DNA from: Paraburkholderia sp. BCC1885
Lineage (GTDB): Bacteria > Pseudomonadota > Gammaproteobacteria > Burkholderiales > Burkholderiaceae
DNA length: 64,000 nt
Assembly: GCF_900996235.1 (NCBI RefSeq)
Contig: NZ_CAAJGM010000111.1
Span: forward strand, 496,001-560,000
Reading direction: 5' to 3'
Part shown: piece after piece, positions 19,336 through 29,849 of the stretch
Layout of the letters: each line of letters begins with the position of its first letter
Position numbering within the stretch: the first letter of the stretch is position 1
Notes under the pieces: generated by a model
What the model saw: the letters and a program-made list of their open reading frames with translations, nothing else
Told to the model about the DNA's origin: nothing
The model's database searches: none
Position numbers and translations under genes: made by a program

Positions 19336-20898
19336 ATGGCTCAGGCTCAGGCGCCCATCCCTCATCCGCCATTAGAGGGGGCGCAACTGGTGATCGGCAC
19401 CATCGCGGTGTCGCTCGCCGTTTTCATGAACGTGCTCGACACTTCGATTGCGAACGTGTCGATCCCCTCCATCTCCGGCGATCTCGGCGTTTCGTCGGAC
19501 CAGGGCACGTGGGTGATCACCTCGTTCGCGGTGGCGAACGCGATCTCCGTGCCGCTGACCGGCTGGCTCACCGAACGCATCGGCCAGGTGCGCCTCTTCA
19601 TGGCGTCGATCATCCTGTTCGTGATCTCGTCGTGGATGTGCGGTCTCGCGCCCACCCTGCCCTTCCTGCTCGCCTCGCGCGTGCTGCAAGGGGCCGTCGC
19701 CGGGCCGATGATTCCGCTGTCTCAAACACTTTTGCTCGCCAGCTACCCGCGCGCAAAGGCGCCCATGGCGCTCTCGATGTGGGCCATGACCACGCTGATT
19801 GCACCGGTGGCCGGCCCGATTCTGGGCGGCTGGATCTCCGACAACATCTCGTGGCCGTGGATTTTCTACGTCAACATTCCGGTCGGCACGATCGCCGCCA
19901 TCGCCACGTGGACGATCTTCCGCAACCGCGACTCGGTGATCCGCAAGGCGCCGATCGACGGCGTGGGGCTCGCCTTGCTGATCATCTGGGTCGGCTCGCT
20001 ACAGGTGATGCTCGACAAGGGCAAGGACCTCGACTGGTTCGCCTCCACCACCATCGTGGTGCTGGCGCTGACCGCGGTGATCGCGCTGGCGTTCTTCATC
20101 GTCTGGGAGCTGACGGCGGAGCATCCGGTGGTCGACCTGTCGCTCTTTAGCAGGCGGAATTTCACCGGCGGCACGGTGGCGCTGTCGATCGGCTATGGCC
20201 TCTACTTCGGCAACCTCGTGCTGTTGCCGCTCTGGCTGCAAACCGATCTCGGCTACACCGCCACCAACGCCGGCCTCGTGATGGCGCCGGTCGGCTTCTT
20301 CGCGGTGCTGCTCTCGCCGATCACCGGCAAGATCTTGCCGCGCACCGATCCACGCTATATCGCCACGGCGTCGTTCCTGGTGTTCGCGCTGTGCTTCTGG
20401 ATGCGCTCGCGCTATACGACCGGCGTCGACACCTATTCGCTGCTGGTGCCCACGCTGATCCAGGGCATCGGTATGGCCGGGTTCTTCATTCCGCTGGTGT
20501 CGATTACGCTGTCGGGCCTGCCGGGCAACCGGATTCCGGCGGCGTCGGGCTTGTCGAATTTCGTGCGGATCATGTGCGGCGGGATCGGCACCTCGATCTT
20601 CCAGACCGCCTGGGATCACCGCACGATCCTGCATCACGCGCATCTGAGCACGCAGGCCAACCTGTACAACCCGGTATTCGACCAGTCGATCCGGCAAATG
20701 GGCGCGGCCGGTTTCAGTCAACCGCAAGCGTATGGGCTCTTCAATAACATGGTGACGCAGCAGGCGGCACAGTTGGGCGTCAACGATCTGTTCTATGTCT
20801 CAGCAGGGATCTTCGTGGCGCTGATTGCGCTGATCTGGATTACCAGGCCGGAGCGTGCGGGTGGCGACGCGGGGGCAGCGGCTGCGGCGGCGCATTGA
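19336..20898 (+). CDS. EmrB/QacA-type MFS drug:H+ antiporter (DHA2, 14 TM)
   Basis: A 520-residue major-facilitator protein. It shows the DHA2 motif LDTSIANVSIPSISGDLG near the first helix, GTWVITSFAVANAISVPLTGWL, the motif-C-like WAMTTLIAPVAGPILGGWISDN region and about 14 hydrophobic segments. It exports drugs or other amphiphiles through the EmrA- and NodT-like partners. The start at 19336 follows AAGGTTTCC; a longer in-frame start upstream would overlap the emrA-like gene by about 50 bases and lacks support. Last gene of the operon, ending about 60 bases before a strong terminator. Confidence 0.93.
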   Translation: MAQAQAPIPHPPLEGAQLVIGTIAVSLAVFMNVLDTSIANVSIPSISGDLGVSSDQGTWVITSFAVANAISVPLTGWLTERIGQVRLFMASIILFVISSWMCGLAPTLPFLLASRVLQGAVAGPMIPLSQTLLLASYPRAKAPMALSMWAMTTLIAPVAGPILGGWISDNISWPWIFYVNIPVGTIAAIATWTIFRNRDSVIRKAPIDGVGLALLIIWVGSLQVMLDKGKDLDWFASTTIVVLALTAVIALAFFIVWELTAEHPVVDLSLFSRRNFTGGTVALSIGYGLYFGNLVLLPLWLQTDLGYTATNAGLVMAPVGFFAVLLSPITGKILPRTDPRYIATASFLVFALCFWMRSRYTTGVDTYSLLVPTLIQGIGMAGFFIPLVSITLSGLPGNRIPAASGLSNFVRIMCGGIGTSIFQTAWDHRTILHHAHLSTQANLYNPVFDQSIRQMGAAGFSQPQAYGLFNNMVTQQAAQLGVNDLFYVSAGIFVALIALIWITRPERAGGDAGAAAAAAH

Positions 20899-20958
20899 TG
20901 CATTGATGTTTTGGCGCGTGAAGCGTGGTGTTCGGACCACGCCCGCTCGCAGCAAAAG

Positions 20959-20996
20959 AAAAGGCGGCGCCGCAGTGATGCGGCGCCGCCTTTTTT
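20959..20996. terminator. Bidirectional intrinsic terminator between emrB-like gene and truB
   Basis: GGCGGCGCCGC (20963-20973) pairs perfectly with 20980-20990 around a 6-base loop; A-rich sequence precedes and six T follow, so it can end both convergent transcripts. Confidence 0.92.
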
Positions 20997-21031
20997 GTGT
21001 CTACTCAGCGCGTGACGATGAGCCCTGTCGT

Positions 21032-21967
21032 TCAGGACTGCGCCGTGACGACCAGCCGCTCCGGCGCCAGCACGCCCTCGCCTAGCCTCGCGACCCCCAG
21101 CAGCCGGCCCGCTGCCGCGTAGACCCGCACGCGTTCGGCAGTCGCCGCCTCGTCGTCCAACGTCAGATCGGCGAGCCGCAGACGCTGGCCGTGCAGAAAA
21201 CGCCGTGTCGCGTCGGCATCGAGTTCGACCGAGGGGAAAGTCGACAGCAGCGCGTCCACGGGTTGCAGCCACCGGTCACGCTCGCCCTCGGCGGCGTCGG
21301 ACAAGGCGTCGAGCGTGATCGCATGGTCTAGTGTCAGCGCGCCGACGCCGGTACGCCGCAACGCCACCAGATGCGCGCCGCAACCGAGCGCCTCGCCGAT
21401 GTCCTCGGCCAGCGTGCGCACGTAAGTGCCCTTGCTGCAGGTCACGCGAAACGTGACGTCCGGCAATGCGCAGGCCAGCATCTCGAGCGCGTGGATCGTC
21501 ACCTGGCGCCCTTCGCGCTCCACCACCTGGCCGGCGCGCGCGTACTCATACAAAGGCTTGCCGTCGCGTTTGAGCGCCGAATACATGGGCGGCACCTGGA
21601 CGATCTCGCCGCGAAAGCGCGCCATTGCCGCCAGGACCGCCGGCTCGTCGCACGTCACCTCGCGGGTCTGAATCGCCTCCCCTTCGGAGTCGCCGGTGGC
21701 CGTGCGGATGCCGAGGCGCATGGTGGCCTCGTAGGTCTTGTCGGCTTCGAGCAGATCCTGCGAGAACTTGGTCGCCTCGCCGAAGCACAGCGGCAGCAGA
21801 CCGGAAGCGAGCGGATCGAGCGTGCCGGTGTGGCCGGCCTTTTTCGCCAGATAGAGACGCTTGGCCTGGATCAGGGCGTCGTTACTCGACAGGCCGATGG
21901 GCTTGTCGAGCAGCAACACGCCGTCGAGCACGCGACGCGGCACACGTGGCCGTTGAGGTACGGTCAT
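21032..21967 (-). CDS. truB: tRNA pseudouridine(55) synthase TruB
   Basis: The 311-residue enzyme makes pseudouridine 55 in the T-loop of tRNAs. It carries the DGVLLLDKPIGLSSN start of the family and the catalytic motif GHTGTLDPLASGLL with the nucleophile Asp at residue 51. A C-terminal PUA-like extension is present. It follows rbfA by 56 bases, as the last gene of the rimP-nusA-infB-rbfA-truB cluster. The protein start is slightly extended by an Arg/Pro-rich dozen residues compared with enteric versions. Confidence 0.95.
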   Translation of the reverse strand: MTVPQRPRVPRRVLDGVLLLDKPIGLSSNDALIQAKRLYLAKKAGHTGTLDPLASGLLPLCFGEATKFSQDLLEADKTYEATMRLGIRTATGDSEGEAIQTREVTCDEPAVLAAMARFRGEIVQVPPMYSALKRDGKPLYEYARAGQVVEREGRQVTIHALEMLACALPDVTFRVTCSKGTYVRTLAEDIGEALGCGAHLVALRRTGVGALTLDHAITLDALSDAAEGERDRWLQPVDALLSTFPSVELDADATRRFLHGQRLRLADLTLDDEAATAERVRVYAAAGRLLGVARLGEGVLAPERLVVTAQS

Positions 21968-22023
21968 GGCAGAAAAATAAGGACGAACGGAGAATCGGCA
22001 ACCATAGGTAAAACCACGCGCGA

Positions 22024-22389
22024 TCAGTCTTCTTTCGCGCGGGTGGCGTTCGCCTCGTCGATCAGGCGCGACATTTCCACCGCCTGTTCGATCGTCTTGT
22101 CGTAATGGAAATGCAGCGTCGGCACCGTGTGAATGTGCAGGCGCTTGAACAGTTGATTGTGCAGATGGCCGGCCGCGTGGGTCAGCGCTTCAAGCGTTTG
22201 CTGCGGGTCGCCGGTCAGCGTCGTGAAGAAGACCTTCGCGTGCGCATAATCCGGCGTCAGTTCGACGCTCTGAATGGTGACCATGCCGATGCGCGGATCT
22301 TTGACATCGCGCAGCAGCTCGGACAGGTCGCGCTGGATCTGATCGGCGATCTGCACGTTACGATTGGGGGAAGAACGTTTCTTAGGCAT
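22024..22389 (-). CDS. rbfA: 30S ribosome-binding factor A
   Basis: The 121-residue KH-fold protein helps mature the 16S rRNA 5' end and is needed for growth in the cold in model species. Visible family features are [45 protein letters not shown] and a C-terminal [21 protein letters not shown]. The ATG at 22389 (MPKKRSS) is preferred; the longer in-frame start gives an unrelated Arg/Ala-rich extension. Located between infB and truB on the minus strand. Confidence 0.95.
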   Translation of the reverse strand: MPKKRSSPNRNVQIADQIQRDLSELLRDVKDPRIGMVTIQSVELTPDYAHAKVFFTTLTGDPQQTLEALTHAAGHLHNQLFKRLHIHTVPTLHFHYDKTIEQAVEMSRLIDEANATRAKED

Positions 22390-22489
22390 GGTGAATCCGT
22401 AATCCGCTCTGGCGGATAGCAATGAGGTTCGCGCCGCGGCAGCGAGGCCGTCAACGCACGCGAGCACAAACAGGCGCAAGCGAGCCCGC

Positions 22490-22536
22490 AAAAAACAAGG
22501 GGCGGGAGGGGCGCAAGCGCCCGCCCCGCCCCTTCA
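22490..22536 (-). terminator. Terminator-like hairpin between infB and rbfA
   Basis: On the minus strand a GC-rich stem (GGGGCGGG against CCCGCCCC, spanning about 22499-22534, with an internal GGCG-CAAG-CGCC) is followed by TTGTTTTTT. It lies just behind the infB stop and before rbfA, so it may lower rbfA-truB expression relative to infB. Confidence 0.7.
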
Positions 22537-22550
22537 GCGTTGCGCCTGAC

Positions 22551-25502
22551 TTACAGCGAACGCGCCACTTCCGTGACTTCGAAGACTTCGAACTGGTCGC
22601 CTTCGATGATGTCGTTGAAGTTCTTGATCGACATACCGCACTCGAAGCCCTGACGGACTTCCTTGACGTCGTCCTTGAAGCGCTTGAGCGAATCGAGCTC
22701 GCCGGTATGAATCACGACGTTGTTGCGCAGCACGCGCACCGACGACGAGCGCTTGACGAAACCGTCCGTGACCATACAACCGGCCACCGCGCCGACCTTC
22801 GGCACCTTGAAGACCTGACGCACTTCGACCATACCGGTGACGACTTCGCGCTTCTCCGGCGCCAGCATGCCCGACATCGCGGCCTTCACTTCATCCACAG
22901 CGTCATAGATGATGTTGTAGTAGCGAATGTCGATACCGTTGGACTCCGCCAGCTTGCGCGCCTGGGCATCCGCCCGGGTGTTGAAGCCGATGATGACCGC
23001 CTTCGAAGCCGTTGCCAGGTTGACGTCGTTTTCGCTGATGCCGCCCACCGCGCCGTGCACGATCTGCACGCGCACTTCGTCGGTGGAGAGCTTTTGCAGA
23101 GACTGCACCAGCGCTTCCTGTGAACCTTGCACGTCGGCCTTGACGATCAGCGGCAGGTACTGCACTTCGCCTTCGCCCATCTGTTCCAGCATGTTCTCGA
23201 GCTTCGCGGCCTGCTGCTTGGCCAGCTTGACGTCGCGGAACTTGCCTTGACGGAACAGTGCGACTTCACGCGCCTTGCGGTCGTCCGGCATGACGATGAC
23301 TTCTTCGCCGGCCTGCGGCACTTCCGACAGACCTTGAATCTCAACCGGGATCGACGGACCGGCCGACTTGGTCGGCTTGCCGGTTTCGTCGAGCATGGCG
23401 CGCACGCGGCCATAGGCGCTGCCAGCCAGCACGACGTCACCACGGTTCAGCGTACCCGACTGGACCAGGATCGTTGCCACTGGACCCTTACCCTTATCGA
23501 GCTTCGCTTCGATGACGAGACCCTTGGCCGGTGCATCGACCGGTGCTTTCAATTCCAGCACTTCGGCTTGCAGCAGCACGTTTTCGAGCAGATCGTCGAT
23601 GCCTGCGCCGGTCTTGGCCGACACCGGCACGAACGGCGATTCGCCGCCGTATTCTTCCGGCACGACGCCTTCCGCGACGAGTTCCTGCTTGACGCGGTCC
23701 AGATTCGCATCCGGCTTGTCAATCTTGTTGATGGCGACGACGAGCGGCACGCCGCCTGCCTTCGCATGGGCGATCGCTTCCTTCGTCTGCGGCATCACAC
23801 CGTCGTCGGCGGCAACCACCAGAATCACGATGTCGGTTGCCTTGGCACCGCGGGCACGCATGGCTGTGAAGGCCTCGTGACCCGGCGTGTCGAGGAACGT
23901 GATCACGCCGCGCGGCGTTTCCACGTGATACGCGCCGATGTGCTGCGTAATCCCGCCCGCTTCGCCCGCTGCAACCTTGGCGCGGCGGATGTAGTCGAGC
24001 AGCGACGTCTTGCCGTGGTCGACGTGACCCATGACCGTCACAACCGGCGGACGCGGCAGCAATTCTGCGTCGGACGAAACTTCGCCTTCCACCAGCATGG
24101 CTTCCGGATCGTCCAGCTTGGCCGCAACCGCGTGGTGGCCCAGTTCTTCGACGATGATCATCGCCGTTTCCTGGTCCAGCATCTGGTTGATGGTGACCAT
24201 CTGGCCGAGCTTCATCATCGACTTGATGACTTCCGATGCCTTCACGGCCATCTTGTGCGCCAGATCGGCAACCGTAATGGTTTCCGGCACATGCACTTCA
24301 CGCACGATGGGTTCGGTCGGCGCCTGGAACGTGGTGTTCTGATCCTGATGCTTGCCGCGCCCCTTCGGGCCGCCGCGCCAGCCGCGATCGACACCGCCGC
24401 TCGTATCGCCACGCGTCTTGATACCGCGGCGCTTGGCTGCGTCGTCTTGCCAGCCGCCCTTGCCTGCGCCCGGCTTCTTCTTGTCGCCCGCCGACGGCGC
24501 CGTCGTGGCAGCCGGTGCGGCCGCTACCGGCTTCTTCGCAGCCGGACGTGCCGGCGCCGCGCCTTCCGGACGAGCCGGCTTGTGCAGCGTGCCCTTGGCT
24601 TCCGCAGCCTTGGGCGCTTCCACCGGCTTGGCCGCCGGCGCCGGTTCCGGCGCCTTGACCTGCGCCTTGCGCGGCGTGTTCATCATCTCGCGAATCGCAC
24701 GTGCTTCGGCTTCTGCCTTGGCGCGGCGCTTGCTGATTTCTTCCTGCTCGGCACGCGTTTTTTCCGCGGCCTGACGCGCGGCGTCTTCCGCCTTCTTCGC
24801 GGCTTCGCGTTGCGCGGCGCGTTCTGCTGCGGCGCGTTCGTCGTCCTGCTCGCTCGTGGCGGCTGCCGGCGCAGCCGGTGCCGCGGCGGCAGTTTCAGCC
24901 GCTTGCACGACCTGTTCAGCCTTCTTCTGCACGGCCACTTCCGCGGCGGCGGCAGCGCGCTTCTTCGCCGCTTCCTCTTCCGCACGGCGGCGTTCGGCTT
25001 CCGCAGCCTGCTCGCGCGCCTGGCGCTCGGCTTCTTCGCGTTCGAGCTGTTCCTGACGCGCCTTCAGTTCCTGAGCCTGCTTTTCGAGCAACTCGGCTTC
25101 GTGACGCGCTTCTTCCTCGCGACGCTGAAGTTCCAGCTCGTCCGTGTCGTTCTCGACCTCGGCCACATGATTCGATGCATCGCCGCCTTCGCCACCCGCT
25201 TCATCGCGGCGGACGAACGTGCGCTTCTTGCGCACCTCGACCTGAATGGTACGAGCCTTACCCGTCGAATCAGACTGCTTGATTTCCGACGTATGCCGTT
25301 TCGTCAGCGTGATCTTGCGCTTGTCAGCATCAGTTGAGCCGTGAGACTTGCGCAAGTGGTCGAGCAGACGCGCCTTGTCCGTCTCGGACAGGGTGTCGTC
25401 TTCGCTCGCTTTGGTAACGCCTGCTGCCTGCAGCTGCTCAAGCAGCACGCCGGCAGGCATTTTCAGTTCCGCGGCAAATTGGGCTACGTTGTTACTCGCC
25501 AT
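22551..25502 (-). CDS. infB: Translation initiation factor IF-2
   Basis: The 983-residue GTPase brings initiator tRNA to the 30S subunit. It begins with the IF2_N domain ([24 protein letters not shown]), continues with a long Glu/Ala/Arg/Lys-rich coiled-coil and a Pro/Ala-rich linker with a [11 protein letters not shown] segment, then a second IF2_N-like domain, the G domain ([12 protein letters not shown] near residue 490, [16 protein letters not shown]) and C-terminal beta-barrel and tRNA-binding domains ending EVTEVARSL. Internal initiation giving shorter isoforms occurs in enteric bacteria; I did not see a decisive internal site. Between nusA and rbfA. Confidence 0.96.
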   Translation of the reverse strand: MASNNVAQFAAELKMPAGVLLEQLQAAGVTKASEDDTLSETDKARLLDHLRKSHGSTDADKRKITLTKRHTSEIKQSDSTGKARTIQVEVRKKRTFVRRDEAGGEGGDASNHVAEVENDTDELELQRREEEARHEAELLEKQAQELKARQEQLEREEAERQAREQAAEAERRRAEEEAAKKRAAAAAEVAVQKKAEQVVQAAETAAAAPAAPAAATSEQDDERAAAERAAQREAAKKAEDAARQAAEKTRAEQEEISKRRAKAEAEARAIREMMNTPRKAQVKAPEPAPAAKPVEAPKAAEAKGTLHKPARPEGAAPARPAAKKPVAAAPAATTAPSAGDKKKPGAGKGGWQDDAAKRRGIKTRGDTSGGVDRGWRGGPKGRGKHQDQNTTFQAPTEPIVREVHVPETITVADLAHKMAVKASEVIKSMMKLGQMVTINQMLDQETAMIIVEELGHHAVAAKLDDPEAMLVEGEVSSDAELLPRPPVVTVMGHVDHGKTSLLDYIRRAKVAAGEAGGITQHIGAYHVETPRGVITFLDTPGHEAFTAMRARGAKATDIVILVVAADDGVMPQTKEAIAHAKAGGVPLVVAINKIDKPDANLDRVKQELVAEGVVPEEYGGESPFVPVSAKTGAGIDDLLENVLLQAEVLELKAPVDAPAKGLVIEAKLDKGKGPVATILVQSGTLNRGDVVLAGSAYGRVRAMLDETGKPTKSAGPSIPVEIQGLSEVPQAGEEVIVMPDDRKAREVALFRQGKFRDVKLAKQQAAKLENMLEQMGEGEVQYLPLIVKADVQGSQEALVQSLQKLSTDEVRVQIVHGAVGGISENDVNLATASKAVIIGFNTRADAQARKLAESNGIDIRYYNIIYDAVDEVKAAMSGMLAPEKREVVTGMVEVRQVFKVPKVGAVAGCMVTDGFVKRSSSVRVLRNNVVIHTGELDSLKRFKDDVKEVRQGFECGMSIKNFNDIIEGDQFEVFEVTEVARSL

Positions 25503-25595
25503 TCATTCCTCTTAATGCAAGGACCGATTCCTTGCGGTTAGCATCGGGTCATGCGGCCTGACGGCCGCTTCAATTTAGTGCGCCATGGTCATTTC

Positions 25596-27071
25596 TCACT
25601 GGAACCAATGTTCACGTGCTTTCATGATCAACGCCTTAGCGGCATCCTCTTCCATTCCGGTCATCTCGACCAATTCATCTACAGCCAGCTCGGCCAGATC
25701 GTCACGTGTGTGAATCTGATGTTCAGCCAGCTTGGCGAGCAGGTCGGCGTCGATGCCGTCCAGGCTCTTCAGGTCGAGTGCGACATTCTCAACCTTTTCT
25801 TCGTTTGCGATTGCCATCGTCAACAACGCATCGCGTGAGCGATTGCGCAGTTCGTGCACGGTGTCTTCGTCGAACGCTTCGATCTCGAGCATCTCGTTGA
25901 GCGGCACATATGCGATCTCTTCGAGGCTCGTAAAGCCTTCGTCGATCAGGATGTCAGCCACTTCTTCGTCGACATCGAGACGCGCCATGAACAGGTCACG
26001 CAGAACACCGCGTTCCTGATTCTGCTTTTGTGCAGATTCGTCCGGCGTCATGATGTTGATCTGCCAGCCGGTGAGTTCGCTGGCAAGACGCACGTTCTGG
26101 CCGCTACGGCCGATTGCGACCGCCAGTTCGTTTTCGTCGACGACGACGTCCATCGAATGCTTTTCTTCATCGACGACGATCGACTGCACGGCTGCCGGCG
26201 CGAGCGCGCCGATCACAAACTGGGCGGGATCTTCCGACCATAGCACGATGTCGACGTTTTCGCCACCGAGCTCGTTACGCACCGCCTGCACGCGCGAACC
26301 GCGGATGCCCACGCAGGTGCCGATCGGGTCGATGCGCTTGTCGTAGGCGATCACGCCGATCTTGGCACGCACGCCCGGATCACGCGCCGCCGCCTTGATT
26401 TCGAGCAGGCCCTGCTCGATTTCCGGCACTTCCATCTCGAACAGCTTCATCAGGAATTCGGGCGCCGTGCGCGACAGTTCGATCTGCGGACCGCGCGCGG
26501 TGCGATCGACCTTGGCGATATAAGCGCGCACGCGGTCGCCCACGCGCAGGTTTTCCTTCGGAATCAGCTGGTCGCGGCGCAAGAGCGCTTCGACACGGCC
26601 CGATTCGACGATGAAATTACCCTTGTCGAGACGCTTGACCGTACCGGTCATGATGTTCTCGCCGCGTTCCAGGAAGTCGTTGAGGATCTGCTCGCGCTCG
26701 GCGTCACGCACCTTCTGCAGGATCACCTGCTTGGCAGCCTGCGCGCCGATGCGGCCGAACTCGATTGACGGCACCGGTTCCTCGATGAACTCGTCGAGCT
26801 GGATTTCGGGCTTTTGTTCGCGTGCTTCGAACAGCAGGATTTCCTGATCCGGCTCCTGCAGACCGGCTTCGTCCGGCACCACGCGCCAGCGGCGATACGT
26901 TTCGTGCTCGCCGCTTTCACGGTCGATATGGACGCGGATGTCCGCATCTTCTTCGAAGAGTTTCTTGGAGGCCGAAGCGAGAGCCGCCTCAAGCGCGGCA
27001 AATACCACGTCTTTGTCGACGTTCTTCTCGCGTGCCAGCGCATCCACCAGCATCAACACTTCGCGACTCAT
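25596..27071 (-). CDS. nusA: Transcription termination/antitermination factor NusA
   Basis: The 491-residue protein binds RNA polymerase and nascent RNA and modulates pausing, termination and antitermination. It has the N-terminal polymerase-binding domain ([24 protein letters not shown]), an S1 domain, KH domains with the conserved [22 protein letters not shown] motif, and two C-terminal acidic repeats (helix-hairpin-helix-like, at [17 protein letters not shown] and [17 protein letters not shown]). Its ATG overlaps the rimP stop by four bases, implying translational coupling. Confidence 0.96.
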   Translation of the reverse strand: MSREVLMLVDALAREKNVDKDVVFAALEAALASASKKLFEEDADIRVHIDRESGEHETYRRWRVVPDEAGLQEPDQEILLFEAREQKPEIQLDEFIEEPVPSIEFGRIGAQAAKQVILQKVRDAEREQILNDFLERGENIMTGTVKRLDKGNFIVESGRVEALLRRDQLIPKENLRVGDRVRAYIAKVDRTARGPQIELSRTAPEFLMKLFEMEVPEIEQGLLEIKAAARDPGVRAKIGVIAYDKRIDPIGTCVGIRGSRVQAVRNELGGENVDIVLWSEDPAQFVIGALAPAAVQSIVVDEEKHSMDVVVDENELAVAIGRSGQNVRLASELTGWQINIMTPDESAQKQNQERGVLRDLFMARLDVDEEVADILIDEGFTSLEEIAYVPLNEMLEIEAFDEDTVHELRNRSRDALLTMAIANEEKVENVALDLKSLDGIDADLLAKLAEHQIHTRDDLAELAVDELVEMTGMEEDAAKALIMKAREHWFQ

Positions 27072-27526
27072 TGTTTGCGGCTCCTAAAGTCAACTTTCGG
27101 AACGAGGCGTGCTTTATCGATGTCCGCGAGCGTGAAATCGAGCATCGCGGCGCCTTCCTTCCCTTCAAATTCCAGACCGATCGTCTCGCCTTGCGGGGCA
27201 TGCAGGATACCCCGGTACGATTTCCGTCCGTCCAATGGCTTTTTCAATGTAATGGCCACTTCGCTGCCTGCGAAGCGTTCGAAATCCGCCAGTTTTTTCA
27301 GCGGGCGGTCGAGACCCGGCGACGACACTTCAAGCCGCTCGTAATCGATGTTTTCGACCGTCAGAACGTGCTGGAGCTGACGCGTGACCTTCTCGCAATC
27401 CTCGATTGCGATGCCGGCCGGCTGGTCGATGTAGATACACAGCATGCCGCGCCCGGTGCGCTCAAGGTCGACGAGCTCGTAGCCGAGACCCACGACCGTG
27501 GTTTCAATCAGTTCCGTCAGTTGCAC
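27068..27526 (-). CDS. rimP: Ribosome maturation factor RimP
   Basis: The 152-residue protein assists 30S subunit assembly. It shows the family start [25 protein letters not shown], the [15 protein letters not shown] region and the [13 protein letters not shown] motif (here [15 protein letters not shown]). First gene of the cluster rimP-nusA-infB-rbfA-truB; its stop overlaps the nusA start by four bases. A candidate promoter and terminator-like element lie upstream. Confidence 0.95.
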   Translation of the reverse strand: MQLTELIETTVVGLGYELVDLERTGRGMLCIYIDQPAGIAIEDCEKVTRQLQHVLTVENIDYERLEVSSPGLDRPLKKLADFERFAGSEVAITLKKPLDGRKSYRGILHAPQGETIGLEFEGKEGAAMLDFTLADIDKARLVPKVDFRSRKQ

Positions 27527-27647
27527 AGTGCCCTCTAAGATGTTCGCGCGGCAAGCCTGCCGGTTTTACCTGCAAACAACCTGCGGGCCGCGCGCCAAGC
27601 CGGCGCACGTTCCTGCTACCCGAGATGCCGAACCACAAACGAAGCGG

Positions 27648-27766
27648 CAAAAAAAAATGGGCGAAACGCCCATCATCTTATTGCCGGTGGTCGCATCTGA
27701 GCCGCACATGAAAAGCCGCACGCCCAGCGACTCTGCGATTGTAGCCATTTTTCGGGACAAACGCAA
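27648..27766 (-). promoter_or_regulatory. Promoter plus early terminator upstream of rimP: attenuator leader or short RNA
   Basis: On the minus strand, TTGCGT (27761-27766), a 17-base spacer and TACAAT (27738-27743) form a plausible promoter with a start near 27731. About 60 bases later a perfect hairpin ATGGGCG-TTT-CGCCCAT (27657-27673) is followed by about nine T. rimP starts about 120 bases further on. Transcripts from this promoter would end early unless read through. The 27527-27920 gap holds no protein gene. Confidence 0.55.
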
Positions 27767-27821
27767 ACCGGCGGCGCGCGCAAACTCCGCATTTCCGCTT
27801 GATTTCACTGCAATGTTTGGC

Positions 27822-27849
27822 GCAGATGGGGGCGCGAAGCGCCCTCTGC
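27822..27849 (-). other. Hairpin downstream of rluB, possible 3' end
   Basis: GCAGA-GGGCGC on the minus strand pairs with GCGCCC-TCTGC with small internal mismatches, about 70 bases after the rluB stop. No T-run follows, so termination here would be weak or Rho-assisted. Confidence 0.4.
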
Positions 27850-27920
27850 AAGCTATCCCGCGCGGCTCAAGGGGTTCGATCGAAACGGGATCGTGCCCCT
27901 ATCCGGCAATGAGCCGCAGC

Positions 27921-29789
27921 CTAGCGACCGCGCGAGCGGCCACGCGGCGCGCCACCGCGATTGGCGCCGGCGCCCGGATTGCCGCCGCCCGAGCGATTCG
28001 GACCGCTGCCACGATTGCCGGCCGGACCACGGCCGCCACCGTTGCCGGGGTTGCCGCCCGGCGCACCGGCACGCTTGCCGGCGCCGCCGCCTGCGGCGCG
28101 ATTGCCGTTGCCCGACGGCGCGCGATTGCCGTCGACATCACGTCCGCCGCCGCCACGCGGCAGGTTGGCGCCGCTGCCGCTGCTCATCGGGCCGGTGAAG
28201 CCCGTGCTGGCGCCGCGCCCGGCGCCACGGCCATAGCCGCCGCCCGCACCCGCGCCGCCGCCGAAACCGCCGCCCGCCGCGCCGCGCCGCGGACCGCCGC
28301 CACGCGGCGGCTGCTGGTCGAAACGGCCATGCGACATCAGCACCGGTTCGCGGTTGATGAAGCCCATCGAGGTCTGCATCGGATCCGGCTGCTTGCGCTC
28401 CGGGGCCGCACTGCGACCGCCCTTCTCTTCGCTGGTGGCCTTCAGCCCCACCGACGCCATCAGGGCGCGCACCTGATTGTCTTCCAGCTCTTCCCAACGG
28501 CCGCGCTTCAGACCCTTCGGCAGCGAAATCGGACCGTGACGGGTGCGGATCAGGCGGCTCACCATCAGGCCGGCCGCTTCGAACATGCGACGCACTTCGC
28601 GGTTGCGGCCTTCGGCCAGCGCGACGTGATACCAGTGGTTGGTGCCCTCGCCGCCGCCATCGCGGATGCGCAGAAAATTCGCCGGACCGTCTTCCAGTTC
28701 GACGCCGTGCAGCAGCTTCTGGCGCATCCCTTCGGCCAGCTCACCGACTACGCGCACTGCATATTCACGCTCGACGCTGTAACGCGGATGCATGAAACGG
28801 TTCGCCAGATCGCCCGAGGTGGTCAGCATCAGCAGACCTTCGGTGTTGAAGTCGAGGCGGCCGACCGCGAGCCACTTGGCGGTCTTCATCGGCGGCAGCT
28901 TGTCGAACACTGAAGGACGGCCTTCCGGATCGGCATGACTGACGATTTCGCCGGTCGGTTTGTGATACAGCAGCACGCGCGGCGGTTTGTTCTGCAACTT
29001 GCGCTTGACCGGCTTGCCATTGATGCGGACCTGGTCGGTCGGCATGATGCGCTGGCCGATATGGGCCGGCTCGCCATTCACCGACACGCGGCCGGCGATG
29101 ATCAGCTCTTCCATGTCGCGGCGCGAGCCCATGCCGGCTTCGGCGAGCACCTTGTGCAGCTTGGGCGCGTCGTCGTCGGCCGCGAGCACGCGCTTGGGCG
29201 CGGCCGGCTTGCCACGGCGCAGCATCGGGGCGCGCACGCCGCCGGTGGCGCTATTGTCCGCGTCGAACGCGGGCGAGGTGACATACGAAAACAGATCGTC
29301 CTGGCCGACATCCGCCGCCGGGGCGGCTGCCGCTGCGGCCGGCGCTTCGCCGCGCCGGTTCTGGCGGCCACGGCCACCTTCACGCGTTTGACTACCTTCA
29401 CGCGGGCCGGCTTCACGCGGACCACCTTCGCGGTTGGCGCCGCCTTCACGCTTGACGCCGGCATTGCGGCGCGGGCCTTTGGCGCCCGGTTCCTTGCGCG
29501 GCATGCGGACTTGCGCCACCACTTCGCCGTCCGGCGGTGCTTCCGTCACGACCGCTTCGGGCGCGCCTTCCGCCGCCTTGTTCTTGGCCCCCGCGCGACG
29601 GCGCGCGATCAGGCTGCGCGGACCGCGACGCAGTCCGCGGCGCGGACGTTCTTCGCCCTCGGCGCCTTCTGCCTGCGCCGGGCGATCGGAGTCGCCAGCC
29701 GCTGCTTGCGAAGTACGCGTTTCGCCGGCACGCGCGGTTTGCACGGCGTGCTCGGATTCGGACGAATCGGTATCGTGGGTATCAGTCAA
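27921..29789 (-). CDS. rluB: 23S rRNA pseudouridine synthase RluB with long disordered tails
   Basis: The central 260 residues form a normal RluB/RsuA enzyme: S4 RNA-binding domain ([21 protein letters not shown]), catalytic [14 protein letters not shown] with the nucleophile Asp, and [16 protein letters not shown]. coli RluB modifies position 2605 of 23S rRNA. Here about 200 residues rich in Arg, Glu and Ala precede it and about 150 residues rich in Gly, Arg, Asn and Pro follow, giving 622 in total. No ATG fits the start: a TTG at 29789, six bases behind GAGG, is the best-supported initiator. It lies 60 bases behind scpB and is probably co-transcribed. Confidence 0.9.
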   Translation of the reverse strand: MTDTHDTDSSESEHAVQTARAGETRTSQAAAGDSDRPAQAEGAEGEERPRRGLRRGPRSLIARRRAGAKNKAAEGAPEAVVTEAPPDGEVVAQVRMPRKEPGAKGPRRNAGVKREGGANREGGPREAGPREGSQTREGGRGRQNRRGEAPAAAAAAPAADVGQDDLFSYVTSPAFDADNSATGGVRAPMLRRGKPAAPKRVLAADDDAPKLHKVLAEAGMGSRRDMEELIIAGRVSVNGEPAHIGQRIMPTDQVRINGKPVKRKLQNKPPRVLLYHKPTGEIVSHADPEGRPSVFDKLPPMKTAKWLAVGRLDFNTEGLLMLTTSGDLANRFMHPRYSVEREYAVRVVGELAEGMRQKLLHGVELEDGPANFLRIRDGGGEGTNHWYHVALAEGRNREVRRMFEAAGLMVSRLIRTRHGPISLPKGLKRGRWEELEDNQVRALMASVGLKATSEEKGGRSAAPERKQPDPMQTSMGFINREPVLMSHGRFDQQPPRGGGPRRGAAGGGFGGGAGAGGGYGRGAGRGASTGFTGPMSSGSGANLPRGGGGRDVDGNRAPSGNGNRAAGGGAGKRAGAPGGNPGNGGGRGPAGNRGSGPNRSGGGNPGAGANRGGAPRGRSRGR

Positions 29790-29849
29790 AACAACCTCAA
29801 AATGTCAGGTCGCGCGCGCCCATTGCGGGCGCGGCAAATGTTCGTTACG

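Noticed and set aside
23127..25337. A 736-codon plus-strand open frame antisense to infB
   Set aside because: Shadow of infB; no recognisable domain.
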